The notes beneath the pieces were generated by a model. It was not told the origin of the DNA. It saw only the letters and a list, made by a program, of their open reading frames with translations, and ran no database searches. Below, one piece after another: positions 1 to 9,832 of a stretch of 45,685 bases of DNA. How positions within the stretch are numbered: the stretch's first letter is position 1; each line of letters opens with the position of its first letter. The position numbers were made by a program, and so were the translations under genes. Origin of the DNA: Devosia equisanguinis (GTDB lineage: Bacteria > Pseudomonadota > Alphaproteobacteria > Rhizobiales > Hyphomicrobiaceae); assembly GCA_945862355.1 (NCBI GenBank), contig CAMAYR010000004.1, forward strand, positions 1 to 45,685, given 5' to 3'.

Positions 1-230
1 CCACCGGTCTCACCGAGATGACCGACTGGCGCGTCGTGGAGAAGGGCGACGGCGCCAAGCCCACACTGGTCGAGCCGGCACGCGTGTACGAGTTGAAGCC
101 GGGTGATGCTCACTACTACGACATCGGCGACATCCACTCGCCGCGCCGGCTCATGCCATCCCGACTGATCCGCGTCGAGGGAGCCAATCTCGACAACGTC
201 AAGCGCTCCAACATCCGCGCCAAAGCCTGA
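1..230 (+). CDS. Cupin-fold protein, cysteine dioxygenase-like (5' truncated)
   Basis: Only the last 75 or so residues are present; the reading frame is open from base 3 at the window edge, so the true start lies outside. The visible part has the C-terminal half of a double-stranded beta-helix: a turn with ELKPGDAHYY, then DIGDIHSPRR and a final strand LIRVEGANLDNVKR. The GDIHSPR and LIR(V/I)EG pattern resembles the cysteine dioxygenase-like cupins annotated as predicted metal-dependent enzymes; the His of DIHS is a plausible metal ligand. Its end lies 40 bases before the thiolase start on the same strand, so the two may be cotranscribed. Substrate cannot be told from this fragment. Confidence 0.7.
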   Translation, partial: TGLTEMTDWRVVEKGDGAKPTLVEPARVYELKPGDAHYYDIGDIHSPRRLMPSRLIRVEGANLDNVKRSNIRAKA

Positions 231-270
231 CGCAGCCGTCGTCCACCTGATCCGGCAACGGAGGCTGCCC

Positions 271-1467
271 ATGTCCGGCTCGAAGACCGACGGTATCGTG
301 ATCGTAGCTGCGGCGCGCACGGCACTGGGCGGCTTCCAAGGAGCGTTGGCCGGGCTCTCCACGCCTGAGCTCGGCGCCGCCGCCATCAGGGCTGCCGTGT
401 CGCGGTCCGGCACGAAGCCGGCGGACATATCCGAGGTGCTGATGGGCTGTGTCCTGCCAGCGGGACTCGGACAGGCTCCGGCTCGCCAAGCCTCGCGTGG
501 AGCAGGGCTTCCCGACGACGTCGCTTGCACCACCGTCAACAAGATGTGCGGATCAGGCATGAAGACCGTGATGATGGCGTTCGAGGCGCTGCATGTGCGC
601 CCGCGCGACGTCATCGTGGCTGGCGGCATGGAGAGCATGACGAATGCGCCCTACCTGCTGGCGAAAATGCGAGGCGGCGCGCGGCTGGGACACGCCGAGG
701 TGAAGGACCACATGTTCCTCGACGGCCTGGAGGACGCTTACGAGAAGGGGCGTCTAATGGGCACCTATGCGGAGGACACCGCGGCGCATTACCAGTTCAC
801 GCGGGAGGCACAGGACGGGTTCGCGATAGAGAGCCTGCGCCGGGCCAGGGCTGCCAACGAGGATGGCTCATTTGCAGGAGAGATCGTGCCCGTTACCGTC
901 AAGGGCCGAAAAGGCGCCGGCGAGGTGGCGCGCGACGAGCAGCCCTTCGCTGCCGATCCTGCACGCATCCCGGGCCTGAAGCCCGCCTTTCGCGAAGGCG
1001 GAACCGTGACGCCGGCCAACTCGTCGTCGATCTCGGATGGGGCAGCAGCCGTCGTGCTGATGCGAGAGAGCGAGGCTGAGCGGCGGGGTGTCGCGCCACT
1101 CGCCCGGATCGTGGCCGTCGCCGGCCACGCGCAGGCACCGGCATGGTTCACGACGGCGCCGGTCCGGGCCATCGCCAAGGTTCTCGATGCGGCGGGCTGG
1201 AAAACCGGCGATGCCGACCTCTACGAGATTAACGAGGCGTTCGCCGTCGTCACGATGGCGGCGATGCGCGACCTCGACCTGCCGCACGACATCGTCAACG
1301 TGCACGGCGGGGCATGCGCGCTCGGCCATCCGATCGGCGCTTCTGGCACGCGCATCATCGTCACGCTGCTGGCGGCTCTCGAGAAGCGTGGCCTGAGGCG
1401 CGGCGTGGCCTCGCTGTGTATCGGCGGCGGCGAGGCCACGGCCATCGCGCTGGAACGGATCAACTGA
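271..1467 (+). CDS. Acetyl-CoA acetyltransferase (thiolase)
   Basis: A 398-residue thiolase of normal length. It would condense two acyl-CoA molecules or cleave a 3-ketoacyl-CoA in the cytoplasm. The nucleophilic Cys is C93 in NKMCGSGMK. The second catalytic block GGACALGHPIGASG carries H353, and the C-terminal CIGGGEA carries C383, so the Cys/His/Cys set is complete. The ATG at 271 is preceded by an AACGGAGG ribosome site. Residues 99-125 (TVMMAFEAL...GGMESMTNAPYLL) match the biosynthetic acetoacetyl-CoA thiolase type better than the SCP-x type found later in the window. There is no PHB or mevalonate gene next to it, so its pathway is open. Confidence 0.92.
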   Translation: MSGSKTDGIVIVAAARTALGGFQGALAGLSTPELGAAAIRAAVSRSGTKPADISEVLMGCVLPAGLGQAPARQASRGAGLPDDVACTTVNKMCGSGMKTVMMAFEALHVRPRDVIVAGGMESMTNAPYLLAKMRGGARLGHAEVKDHMFLDGLEDAYEKGRLMGTYAEDTAAHYQFTREAQDGFAIESLRRARAANEDGSFAGEIVPVTVKGRKGAGEVARDEQPFAADPARIPGLKPAFREGGTVTPANSSSISDGAAAVVLMRESEAERRGVAPLARIVAVAGHAQAPAWFTTAPVRAIAKVLDAAGWKTGDADLYEINEAFAVVTMAAMRDLDLPHDIVNVHGGACALGHPIGASGTRIIVTLLAALEKRGLRRGVASLCIGGGEATAIALERIN

Positions 1468-1489
1468 ACGACGGCGCATCCAAAAATCC

Positions 1490-2305
1490 ATGTTCTTCTA
1501 CGCCTCGAAAATCATCTCGCCGCTGATCTGGCCGTCGAGCATCATCGCAATCCTGCTGGTTGCGGGTACGGTGCTGCTGCTCGCAGGCCGCGGCGTGCGC
1601 TGGGGGCGGCGCATCCTCGCCAGCGGCGTCGCGCTGCTGCTGATCTGCGGCTTGAGCCCGCTGGGGAACTGGCTCCTGCTACCGCTCGAGCAGCGCTTCG
1701 CGCGCGGCCCGCTACCGGACGATCTGACGGGGATCATCATTCTGGGCGGTTTCGAGACCGGTCCGATCACCCGGAGCCGCAACATGCTGACCACCAACGA
1801 GGCAGCGGAGCGGCTCACGGAAAGCATCCTCGTCGCCAAGGCGCGCCCGCAGGCCAAGGTGATTTTCACTGGTGGGGACGCCGCCCTGGTCGGGCCAGCC
1901 GACAATGGTATCGCCAGCCAGGTTGGCCAGTATCTGGCGGCCGTAGGAATCGCGCGCGAGCGGCTCGTGCTCGAGGGAGCCTCGCGCACCACGCACGAGA
2001 ATGCCCTGTTCCTGGCCCGGCTGCTCACCCCCGCGCCTGGCCAACGCTACCTGCTCGTCACATCGGCCTCCCACATGCCGCGCTCGATCGCGACGTTCCG
2101 GGCCAAAGGCTTTGACGTTCAGGCTTGGCCGGTCGACTATCGAACGACCGGCTGGGGCGACCTGACCACCTTTTTCGACGCGATGCCCGCTGGCCTGATA
2201 CGCGTCGATGCTGCGTTCAAAGAGTGGGCCGGGCTGCTGGCCTACAGATTGTCAGGTCGCTCATCGTCGCTCTGGCCGGACCACGCCCCCGGCGCTGGAC
2301 GGTAA
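1490..2305 (+). CDS. YdcF/ElyC-type membrane protein (DUF218)
   Basis: A 271-residue protein with two N-terminal transmembrane segments at about residues 14-33 and 40-60. A DUF218 domain follows: GIIILGGFE near residue 82, then KVIFTGG, ASRTTHENA and LVTSASHMPRS. These are the usual YdcF/SanA/ElyC signatures, and the HMPRS and T-H-E-N blocks line the putative active site. Members of this family act in or near the envelope, and ElyC affects peptidoglycan or lipid carrier metabolism in enterobacteria; the chemistry is unproven. The ATG lies 22 bases after the thiolase stop on the same strand. A small TM-plus-enzyme architecture of this kind is common in alphaproteobacteria. Confidence 0.85.
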   Translation: MFFYASKIISPLIWPSSIIAILLVAGTVLLLAGRGVRWGRRILASGVALLLICGLSPLGNWLLLPLEQRFARGPLPDDLTGIIILGGFETGPITRSRNMLTTNEAAERLTESILVAKARPQAKVIFTGGDAALVGPADNGIASQVGQYLAAVGIARERLVLEGASRTTHENALFLARLLTPAPGQRYLLVTSASHMPRSIATFRAKGFDVQAWPVDYRTTGWGDLTTFFDAMPAGLIRVDAAFKEWAGLLAYRLSGRSSSLWPDHAPGAGR

Positions 2306-2517
2306 TCTTTCCGGATGTATTGGCAATCTAATTCAGCAATCCCGCCGTCTCACGTTGTAGGGCGTCGGGGTCGACACTAGTGTAGCGCTGTCGGTCGATG
2401 CGGATAGCGGCACGGCTCTCTGTAAAGACGTGCTGGCGTCTACGGCAGAGGTGGCATGGATCTGCGGCACCGACGCAACTGCGCGGCCGCCTTGCTTGCT
2501 GGAGAGCGTGACCGTCC

Positions 2518-3801
2518 ATGGCTGACATCGAGAACCGGCCTGCCCCACATAGCGGCAGCTTTCCCCGCAATGCATTCCTTCTCGTGCTCGTCTCGATCGC
2601 TGCGGCATTCGCCGTCGTGCTCAGCGGACACAGCACCGGGTTCCTGCAACGCTTCGAGCAGGGCTTCGCCGATTTCAGAGGCGCGCTGTTCTCCGACAGG
2701 ATCACGAGCGACCATCCCGATGTCGTCATCATCAGCGTCGGCGGCAACGTAACGCGGTCACGAGCGACATTCGACCGGGCCGCCGTCGAGTTCGATCGCG
2801 CACAGCTGGCGCGACTGATCGAGCAGATCGACGAGAGCGCGCCGCGCGCCATCGGCTTCGACGTGCCGCTGCGCGGGGCCGGCGATCCGTCCAAGGACGA
2901 GGCGCTGCAGAAGGCGCTGCGTGAGGCCAAGGCGCGCGTCGTCGTAGGCGTCCGCTCTGACAGTGCGCAGAACAATCCAGAGCGCGCGACCTGGCTGTCC
3001 CGGTTCATCGCTGGAACCGGACGGGCGGCCGGGCACATATCGACTTTCTACGACGAAGGCCAAGGCCGTGCGGTGCGAGTAGAGGGGCCGGCCTCGAAGA
3101 CCGGGCGCCTCCCCAACAGCTTCGCGCTGCTGGTGGCTCGCGCGCTGCGGCCCGAGACCGTCGCCGACCATGGCACCATCGCGTGGCTGCAGAAAGTCGA
3201 CGAGGACAGCTGGCTGGCGCGCTACATCAGCGTTGGAGGACAACAGCCGTTCCGCACGCTCTACGCCGAGGAGCTACTCGACGCCAACAGGCCGCTGGCA
3301 GCCCGGCAACTCGCCGGCAGGCTCGTGCTCGTCACGACCGGCATCGCCGAAATCGAGCGCCACCGAACGCCGTTGACGAGCTGGACTGGCGAGGCGCTGG
3401 CACCGATCCAGATCCAAGCGCAGGCAATCGCGCAACTGCTCGACCGCAGGTCGGTCGGCGAGGTGTTGCCGCAGACGCTCCGGCTCGGGCTGTTCACCCT
3501 CGCTTGCCTCGCCGGTATCATCGGCTGGTACCGAGGACCGGGCTGGCACGTGCCAGGTACTCTGCTCGCGCTCGCAATTCTCTTGATGGCCGACGCGATG
3601 GCGTTCTCGTGGCGCGATCTGGCGTTGCCGATAATTCCCGCTGCAATCGTCTGGCTGCTCGCGGAGGCAGCAGGTCGCGGCCTTCGCCGCATTGTCGTCT
3701 GGGAGGAGCGAAACGGCCAATCCTGGCCTATCGAAGTAGCAGGAAGCGCAAAACCCTTTGAAGCTCCTCGAGAAGCTCCAAAACCGGCTTCGGGCGGCTG
3801 A
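2518..3801 (+). CDS. CHASE2-domain membrane protein without an output domain
   Basis: 427 residues. A hydrophobic anchor lies at about 17-38 (FLLVLVSIAAAFAVVL). It is followed by a long extracytoplasmic region, about 40-310, with CHASE2-like features: DFRGALF, HPDVVIISV, RAIGFDVPL, RVVVG and GRLVLVTTG. Three closely spaced C-terminal membrane segments follow at about 325-390, then a short cytoplasmic tail. This TM-CHASE2-3TM layout is the usual input half of adenylate cyclases, diguanylate cyclases or histidine kinases, yet nothing follows the last membrane helix except about 40 residues. It may therefore signal through a partner, or be a stand-alone sensor. The ATG at 2518 is 212 bases after the previous gene. 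It is convergent with the exported protein at 3955-4995. Confidence 0.75.
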   Translation: MADIENRPAPHSGSFPRNAFLLVLVSIAAAFAVVLSGHSTGFLQRFEQGFADFRGALFSDRITSDHPDVVIISVGGNVTRSRATFDRAAVEFDRAQLARLIEQIDESAPRAIGFDVPLRGAGDPSKDEALQKALREAKARVVVGVRSDSAQNNPERATWLSRFIAGTGRAAGHISTFYDEGQGRAVRVEGPASKTGRLPNSFALLVARALRPETVADHGTIAWLQKVDEDSWLARYISVGGQQPFRTLYAEELLDANRPLAARQLAGRLVLVTTGIAEIERHRTPLTSWTGEALAPIQIQAQAIAQLLDRRSVGEVLPQTLRLGLFTLACLAGIIGWYRGPGWHVPGTLLALAILLMADAMAFSWRDLALPIIPAAIVWLLAEAAGRGLRRIVVWEERNGQSWPIEVAGSAKPFEAPREAPKPASGG

Positions 3802-3954
3802 TACCAGCAAGTAGACCGTGGCCAACGGCGGCGGTCGTGCCGGTGCGACCGCGAGAGCGCCGATGCGCACACGACCCGATCACGCTCACGAAAATCCGAT
3901 CGCGCGCGTGGAGGCGACGAGTTCGGGAGAGCGGCTGCGTCTTTGTCGTTGGGT

Positions 3955-4995
3955 CTATTGATCGAAGAAATTCCGCGTCCAATTGCGATCTGCTCGACGG
4001 GTCTCTCTCCTGGGCGGGGCCTGTACCCTCGGCCGGACGAAACGCGGCGCCGGTGCTGCCGTCGGTGGTGTTACCGACGGGAGTGTTGCCGACGGGGGTG
4101 CTGCGAGCGATGGACCAGCCTCGAGCTGCACCGTCGACGGCACGGGTGCCCCCACCGACATCCGTCCCTCCAGAATCATAGGCCGCCCAGCGACGACGGG
4201 CGAAGATGGCGCAACCGGCCCGGCCTGCAAGCCACCTGACCGCACAGTCGAGGCGGTCGTCGCCGCAAATACCGGAACCGCCTCTCGCCGGGCCAGCGAA
4301 CCGGGCGAGGGCGCTCGCACAGCCATCATCTGGCCCGCGGGCAGCGTCGTCCGGCAGGCGACGCCGGGATACCCTCGTACAAGAGTGAGCTGGATAAGGT
4401 CCGGGTTGTCACTCTGGAGGTTGGAAGTCACCCTATCCATGAACGTCCGCATGCTGCGCCTGGAGGCCGCGCCCCAGTCGCCATCGATGTCGCCCAGATA
4501 GCAGCCGACGCGCCTCAGCTCGCGCTGCAGCTCGCGCACCAACTCGGGGTGTGGCCGCTCGCGCTGCACAGCGACAGGGCGCGGGGGCTGCGGCAACACG
4601 CTTGCCGGCGCAATCCGGGTCCCCGCGGCAATCTCGTCGCGGCCACCGGAATAGACCACGACCTCCGTAGACCACCCTGCCGGCACCCGCGCCGGGGCGG
4701 GCTCGCGCCTGACGCTGGCAGCCTGCTCACTCGGCTGCTCGACCTCGGCTGCATCTGCGATATTACCAGAGACGACGGGGGGAAGCGCAAATCCGAAAAA
4801 GCGCGTGCTCGAGGCCTGCGTCGCATCGGCGGCTGCGTTCGAGCGCTCGGGCGGGGGGATGGCGAGGTTGGCGATACCCTTCGAACTCACCCCGGTGACG
4901 ACAGCCAATCCGCTATCGGTCGAGGTCGTCTCAAACCACTGAGCCAGCCCCAGGGAGCCGGCTGCAAGAACGAACACACCGAGCAAAACACGCAT
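3955..4995 (-). CDS. Exported protein with peptidoglycan-binding-like region
   Basis: 346 residues starting at an ATG (4993-4995). An uncleaved anchor or signal segment covers residues 1-20 (LLGVFVLAAGSLGLAQW). A Pro/Ala/Ser-rich linker follows. Around residues 155-215 lies a compact segment, LVRELQRELRRVGCYLGDIDG followed by WGAASRRSMRTFMDRV, which reads like a peptidoglycan-binding-1 fold (helix, G-Y-G-D-G turn, helix). The two Cys (GCYLGD and GVACRT) recur in alphaproteobacterial proteins of this kind and may form a disulfide. The rest is low-complexity Pro/Val/Ala/Ser with a basic end. It probably acts in the periplasm on or near the cell wall. No catalytic domain is visible and it is not a named gene. 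Confidence 0.65.
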   Translation of the reverse strand: MRVLLGVFVLAAGSLGLAQWFETTSTDSGLAVVTGVSSKGIANLAIPPPERSNAAADATQASSTRFFGFALPPVVSGNIADAAEVEQPSEQAASVRREPAPARVPAGWSTEVVVYSGGRDEIAAGTRIAPASVLPQPPRPVAVQRERPHPELVRELQRELRRVGCYLGDIDGDWGAASRRSMRTFMDRVTSNLQSDNPDLIQLTLVRGYPGVACRTTLPAGQMMAVRAPSPGSLARREAVPVFAATTASTVRSGGLQAGPVAPSSPVVAGRPMILEGRMSVGAPVPSTVQLEAGPSLAAPPSATLPSVTPPTAAPAPRFVRPRVQAPPRRETRRADRNWTRNFFDQ

Positions 4996-5724
4996 CTCTA
5001 ACTCCGGCCGTATCAGTATAAACGCCGCGCTGTGGCGTCACATTATCCCTTACAGAGCGCCGAAGCCAGTACGACGTTGGCGAATCGGGCACGCCCCGCC
5101 ATTCCAGCCCCCTCGCACCGATGATCGCACGATCCGAACGAGCATCGCGGCGCCATCGGACCATCAGACGTCGACGTCTTCCCTCATCCGCGCAGCCGAG
5201 CAATGCAACAACGTACTGTAATCACAATTGAATGTGGATAAGACGTTCACAGCGCTCGCGAACGGATGCGAACCGCGCCTGGCGATCGGAGGACATGCGC
5301 CGGCTCTCGGCCGGTTGCTGCAATTTTTCGCCGGTCACAATTCCGCGAGCGGCATCGACGAGACAGATACGCCGGCTGTCGGCACGGCGGCCCGCTCGAA
5401 TCCAGCGCAGCCATCGACGCCCAAGCCCTAAGCCGCGCCCACCACACCCGGGCACGAGACGAGGGCCGATGCGCCCGTGTCGCTCAGACAGTATGGGCTG
5501 GCGTTCATATTCATTGTAGTACAGTGTTGCCGCCTCGAAGATGGCCGGGCCGTTGGGCAAAGAAAGTTCGAGTTGACGGGTGAGTTGACACTGCACCCGT
5601 GCGTGAGCCCTATGCGGGGCGACGATGATCAATGGGGGCCACGGTCTCTCCAGGCGTGGCTGGGGAATGCCTGAAGCGACCGATGCGGTCGGGAGGGGTC
5701 TCGCGCGACGGGGCCTGATTGTTA
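4996..5724. other. Gene-free stretch upstream of the Pls-type synthetase
   Basis: About 730 bases between the divergent exported-protein gene and the large synthetase gene. Short open frames occur on both strands, but none has a convincing ribosome site or a recognisable product. The stretch is less biased in third-position GC than the flanking genes and includes AT-richer patches around 5010-5050 and 5215-5240 that could hold divergent promoters. No terminator, repeat or RNA gene could be identified. Confidence 0.5.
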
Positions 5725-8700
5725 ATGGATACTGGAATGGATCCGGCTCAGCAGATGCAGGGCCGCGCGGTCGTGGCAGGCGTCGAGATACCCAGTCTGA
5801 TCAGGGACGAAACCCTGGTCGACATCTTCCGCGCCACTGCCGCGCGCTACCCGGACAAGACGGCGCTGGCCCTCATCGGCACTGGCGAGAAGCTCAGTTA
5901 TGCCGACCTCGACCGCCGCTCGGACAGGGTGGCAGCGAGCCTCGCGCTACTCGGCGTGGAGCGCGGCGATTTCGTCGGGTTGTGGCTCAAACGATCGCTC
6001 GACCTGCACGTCGGGCTGCTCGGCATTCTGAAGGCCGGCGCGGCTTACATCCCGTTCGATGCCGAAGCACCGGCTGAGCGCGTCGCCTCATGCCTTGCCG
6101 ACTGCGGAGCCCGGGTGCTCGTCTCGCACGGTGCGATGGCCGTGGAGACGGCCAAGCTGTCATCACCGGTCGCGATGGTGGAGACGCTGATCGACGGAGA
6201 AGGGCCACTCGCCGGCATCGTACCCGCCACCCACGCGGACCCCGCCTACGCCATCTACACCTCGGGCTCGACGGGCAAGCCCAAGGGCATCGTCATCACG
6301 CATCGCAATATCTGCCACTATCTGCGCTCGGGCAACGAGGCGCTCGGCTTTCGCGAAAGCGACGTCGTGCTGCAGCAGGCATCTGTGGCCTTCGACCTGT
6401 CGCTCGAGGAGATCTTCGTCCCCTATCTGGTCGGTGCGACGCTTAAAGTCGCGACCGCGGACACGGTGAAGCAGACGGATCGACTGCCGGAGATCATCGA
6501 GGCGGAAGGCATTACGGTGATCGACACCGTGCCGACCTTGCTGTCGATGTTCGAGCGCGACGTACCGTCACTGCGCGTGATCGTGCTCGGCGGCGAGGCC
6601 TGCCCACCAGCGCTGGTGGAGCGTTTCGCCAGGCCCGGCCGCGTCCTGTTCAACACCTACGGCCCGACCGAAACGACGGTGGTTGCGACCTATGCCGAGC
6701 TCAAAGCCGGCGATACCGTCACCATCGGGCGACCGATCGCCAACTACACGGCCTACGTCGTCGACGACCAGATGAACCTCGTGGCGCCCGGTGTCACGGG
6801 CGAGCTCGTCGTCGGCGGACCGGGCGTTGCCCAGGGCTACATCAACCTGCCGGAAATGACGGCGAAGAAGTTCATCGCCAACCCATTCGAACCGGGCTCG
6901 GTGCGCGATCCGATCCTCTACCGCACGGGCGACGCCGTCAGTCTCGACAGCGAGGGCCGCTTCGCGTTTCATGGCCGGATCGACGATCAGGTGAAGATCC
7001 GCGGCTATCGCATCGAGCTCGGCGAGATCGAGAGCCTGATCGCCGACGAGCCTGGCGTGCGGACGGCCGCGGTTGCCGTTCACCAGCATCCCACCGCCGG
7101 CGAGACCCTCGTGGCGCACGTCGTCTCGGGCGAGGACAAGCTCGATATCGAGGCGGCCAAGCGGGCGCTCGCCGCGAAGGTGCCACCTTATATGGTGCCG
7201 CCAGTGTGGCAGGTGCACGACACATTGCCGAGGCTCGCCTCCGGCAAGGTCGACCGCAAGGCGCTCTCGGTGCTGTCGATCACGACGGCAACCGTCGACC
7301 AGGGCGAGCAGGAGGAGCCGCGCTCGCCGACCGAGGCCAAGCTTCTCGAGGCGGCCAAAAGCGTGCTCGGGTTGCCGGTCGTCAATTTCGATGCCGACTT
7401 TTTCACGGACCTCGGCGGCCATTCGCTGCTCGCTGCTCGCTTCGTTTCGGAGCTGCGCAAGAGCCCCACACTCGCCTCGATCGCGCTGCAGGACATGTAC
7501 TCCCTGCGCACGCTGCGGAAGATCGCAACCGCTCTGGACGAGCGCGCTCAGGGCGGCAAGGTCGACATCTCCTTCGATCCGCCACCGCTGTTGCGGCGCT
7601 TCCTGTGCGGGCTTGGACAGGCCATCGCGCTGCCGTTCATCATCGGGATCGTGACGCTGCAGTGGATGGGACTGCTGCTGTCCTCGATCTATCTCGTGCG
7701 CGACGAGACGCCCCTCATCATCGAGGTGGCGATCCTGTGCTCGATCTACGTCGGGCTCAACATGGGCGCAAAGGTGCTCGTGGTCGCCTTGAAATGGCTG
7801 ATCATCGGGCAGACCAAACCGGGCGTCTATCCGCTGTGGGGCTCGTACTATTACAGATTGTGGCTGATGGAGCGCATCGTCCATCTGACACAGCACAAGT
7901 TCCTGCAGGGCACACCGCTGATGCGGATCTACCTCAGGGCATTGGGCGCCAAGGTCGGCGAAGACGCGATCATCAACGAGTTCGAAGAAGGCGCGATCGA
8001 CCTCATCTCGTTCGGTGCCCGCTGCAGCCTGGGGGCCAAGGTCAAGCTCGCCAACGTGGAGGTCGTCGGCAATCTCGTCTATGTCGGCACGATCGAAATT
8101 GGTGCTGACGCCCACATCGGAAACGGCTGTGTCGTCGGCCACAACGCCAGGCTCGGCGAAGGCTGCGACCTCGCCGACCTGACGGCGATCGCGCCCGGCG
8201 GCGTCGTCGGAGACTTCGAGAAGTGGGACGGCACTCCGGCCAAGAAGGTCGGCATGGTCGACAAGGCCGCGTTGCCGGAGCACCCGGAGGCGAGCCCGAG
8301 GACCCGTTTCTGGCAAGGCATCGGCTACTTCTTCGCCTACAACCTCATCATGATGATCGGCCTGCTACCGATCTTCCCGGCGTTCTACGTTCTCTACAAC
8401 ATCGACAACTGGACGAGCGGTGACTACGACTACGTGATCCCCTGGCACATAGTGCCGATCTACGCTTGGCCCGCTGCTCTCGCACTCGTATTCGTGTCGA
8501 TGGGCGTGGCCATCGTGATGCGCTGGATTCTCCTGCCCGACCGTGTCCAGCCCGGCAGCTATTCGATCTTCTCCGGCTTCTATTTCCGCAAATGGATGCT
8601 GGGCGTGATGGTGGAATCGCTGCTGGAAACGCTGAACTCGCTCTATGCGACGCTGTTCATGCGCAACTGGTATCGCCTGATGGGCTGCAAGCTCGGGCGG

Positions 8701-9786
8701 GGCACGGAGATCTCGGCGAACTTCGCCGGCCGCTACGATCTCATCGAAATGGGCGAGAACAACTTCATCGGCGACCAGGCTATCTTCGGCGACGAGGACA
8801 TCCATCGCGGCTGGATGGTGCTCAAGCGACTGAAGACCGGAGACCGCGTGTTCTTCGGCAATAATGCCGTCATCGCGCAAGGCAGCGTTATCGAGGACGA
8901 CGCACTGATCGGCGTGAAGTCCAAGATGCCAGAAAGCCTCAAGGCGGCTGCCGGCGAGACCTGGTTCGGCAGTCCCGCCATCAAGCTGCCGACGCGGCAG
9001 AAGGTTGTTTTGTCGGGCAACTGGACCTACGAGCCGCCCATGCACATGCTGTATGGCCGCCTGCTGTTCGAGGCAGCCCACACATCGTTCCCGACGGCCG
9101 TGCTCATCTCCATCGCCTACATCACGGCCGATCTCATCGCCATTCCGATAGACCTGGGTCACTATTGGACGGCTGCGGGCATCTTCATGGCGGCGGGCAT
9201 CATCAACTCGCTGATCATGTATTCCTTCTCGGTCGGCTTCAAATGGCTGTCCATGGGCGTCTATCGGCCCATCATGAAGCCGATGTGGTCGTGGTGGGCG
9301 ATGCGCACGGAAGCGGTCGCGGTATTCTACGGTGGATTGGCGGGCAAGGTGCTGCTCGAGTACCTGCGCGGGACGCCGTTCCTGCCGTGGCTGCTCCGCC
9401 CCTACGGCATGAAGGTCGGCAAAGGCGTGTTCATCAACTCTACCGACATCACCGAGTTCGATTGCATCAAAATCGGCGACTTCTCGGCCATCAACATGCA
9501 GTCGGAGATCCAGACCCATCTCTACGAGGATCGCGTGATGAAGGTCGGCCGAATCGACATCGGCAAGGGCGTCTCGATTGGCTCGGGCACCACGATTCTC
9601 TACGACACGAAGATCGAGAACTGGGTGCAAGTGGGGCCGCTGTCGCTCGTCATGAAAGGCGAGACGTTGCCGACGAGCACGCTCTGGTCGGGCTCGCCGA
9701 CCCAGCCGATGTCGATCAATCCGCACGCCGCGGTCAAGACGCGCCCCCTTCCCCAAACGAAGGACAACGAGACTGTCCCGGCCTGA
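5725..9786 (+). CDS. Pls/PosA-type non-ribosomal peptide synthetase
   Basis: A 1353-residue single-module synthetase fused to membrane units. Residues 1-530 form an adenylation domain with all core motifs: YTSGSTGKPKG, FDLSLEEIF, YGPTETT, YRTGD, DDQVKIRGYRIELGEIE and the LASGKVDRK lysine loop. A carrier domain follows with DLGGHSLLA; Ser567 would carry the phosphopantetheine arm. From about residue 610 to the end, hydrophobic segments (near 625-700, 865-950 and 1120-1190) alternate with three left-handed beta-helix units rich in G-x-x-x-I/V hexapeptides. This is the layout of epsilon-polylysine synthetase and relatives, in which the C-terminal units catalyse peptide bonds without a condensation domain. 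The ATG at 5725 was chosen; TTG 5719 and ATG 5737 are in frame. The next gene encodes the carrier-priming enzyme. Confidence 0.9.
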   Translation: MDTGMDPAQQMQGRAVVAGVEIPSLIRDETLVDIFRATAARYPDKTALALIGTGEKLSYADLDRRSDRVAASLALLGVERGDFVGLWLKRSLDLHVGLLGILKAGAAYIPFDAEAPAERVASCLADCGARVLVSHGAMAVETAKLSSPVAMVETLIDGEGPLAGIVPATHADPAYAIYTSGSTGKPKGIVITHRNICHYLRSGNEALGFRESDVVLQQASVAFDLSLEEIFVPYLVGATLKVATADTVKQTDRLPEIIEAEGITVIDTVPTLLSMFERDVPSLRVIVLGGEACPPALVERFARPGRVLFNTYGPTETTVVATYAELKAGDTVTIGRPIANYTAYVVDDQMNLVAPGVTGELVVGGPGVAQGYINLPEMTAKKFIANPFEPGSVRDPILYRTGDAVSLDSEGRFAFHGRIDDQVKIRGYRIELGEIESLIADEPGVRTAAVAVHQHPTAGETLVAHVVSGEDKLDIEAAKRALAAKVPPYMVPPVWQVHDTLPRLASGKVDRKALSVLSITTATVDQGEQEEPRSPTEAKLLEAAKSVLGLPVVNFDADFFTDLGGHSLLAARFVSELRKSPTLASIALQDMYSLRTLRKIATALDERAQGGKVDISFDPPPLLRRFLCGLGQAIALPFIIGIVTLQWMGLLLSSIYLVRDETPLIIEVAILCSIYVGLNMGAKVLVVALKWLIIGQTKPGVYPLWGSYYYRLWLMERIVHLTQHKFLQGTPLMRIYLRALGAKVGEDAIINEFEEGAIDLISFGARCSLGAKVKLANVEVVGNLVYVGTIEIGADAHIGNGCVVGHNARLGEGCDLADLTAIAPGGVVGDFEKWDGTPAKKVGMVDKAALPEHPEASPRTRFWQGIGYFFAYNLIMMIGLLPIFPAFYVLYNIDNWTSGDYDYVIPWHIVPIYAWPAALALVFVSMGVAIVMRWILLPDRVQPGSYSIFSGFYFRKWMLGVMVESLLETLNSLYATLFMRNWYRLMGCKLGRGTEISANFAGRYDLIEMGENNFIGDQAIFGDEDIHRGWMVLKRLKTGDRVFFGNNAVIAQGSVIEDDALIGVKSKMPESLKAAAGETWFGSPAIKLPTRQKVVLSGNWTYEPPMHMLYGRLLFEAAHTSFPTAVLISIAYITADLIAIPIDLGHYWTAAGIFMAAGIINSLIMYSFSVGFKWLSMGVYRPIMKPMWSWWAMRTEAVAVFYGGLAGKVLLEYLRGTPFLPWLLRPYGMKVGKGVFINSTDITEFDCIKIGDFSAINMQSEIQTHLYEDRVMKVGRIDIGKGVSIGSGTTILYDTKIENWVQVGPLSLVMKGETLPTSTLWSGSPTQPMSINPHAAVKTRPLPQTKDNETVPA

Positions 9787-9832
9787 ACAACACACGGATT
9801 TTCCTCGAGCGGCGCTACCGGCCCATGGTTGC

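Noticed and set aside
5385-5415. A TCGAATCC word resembling a tRNA T-loop
   Set aside because: No acceptor, D or anticodon stems could be built around it.
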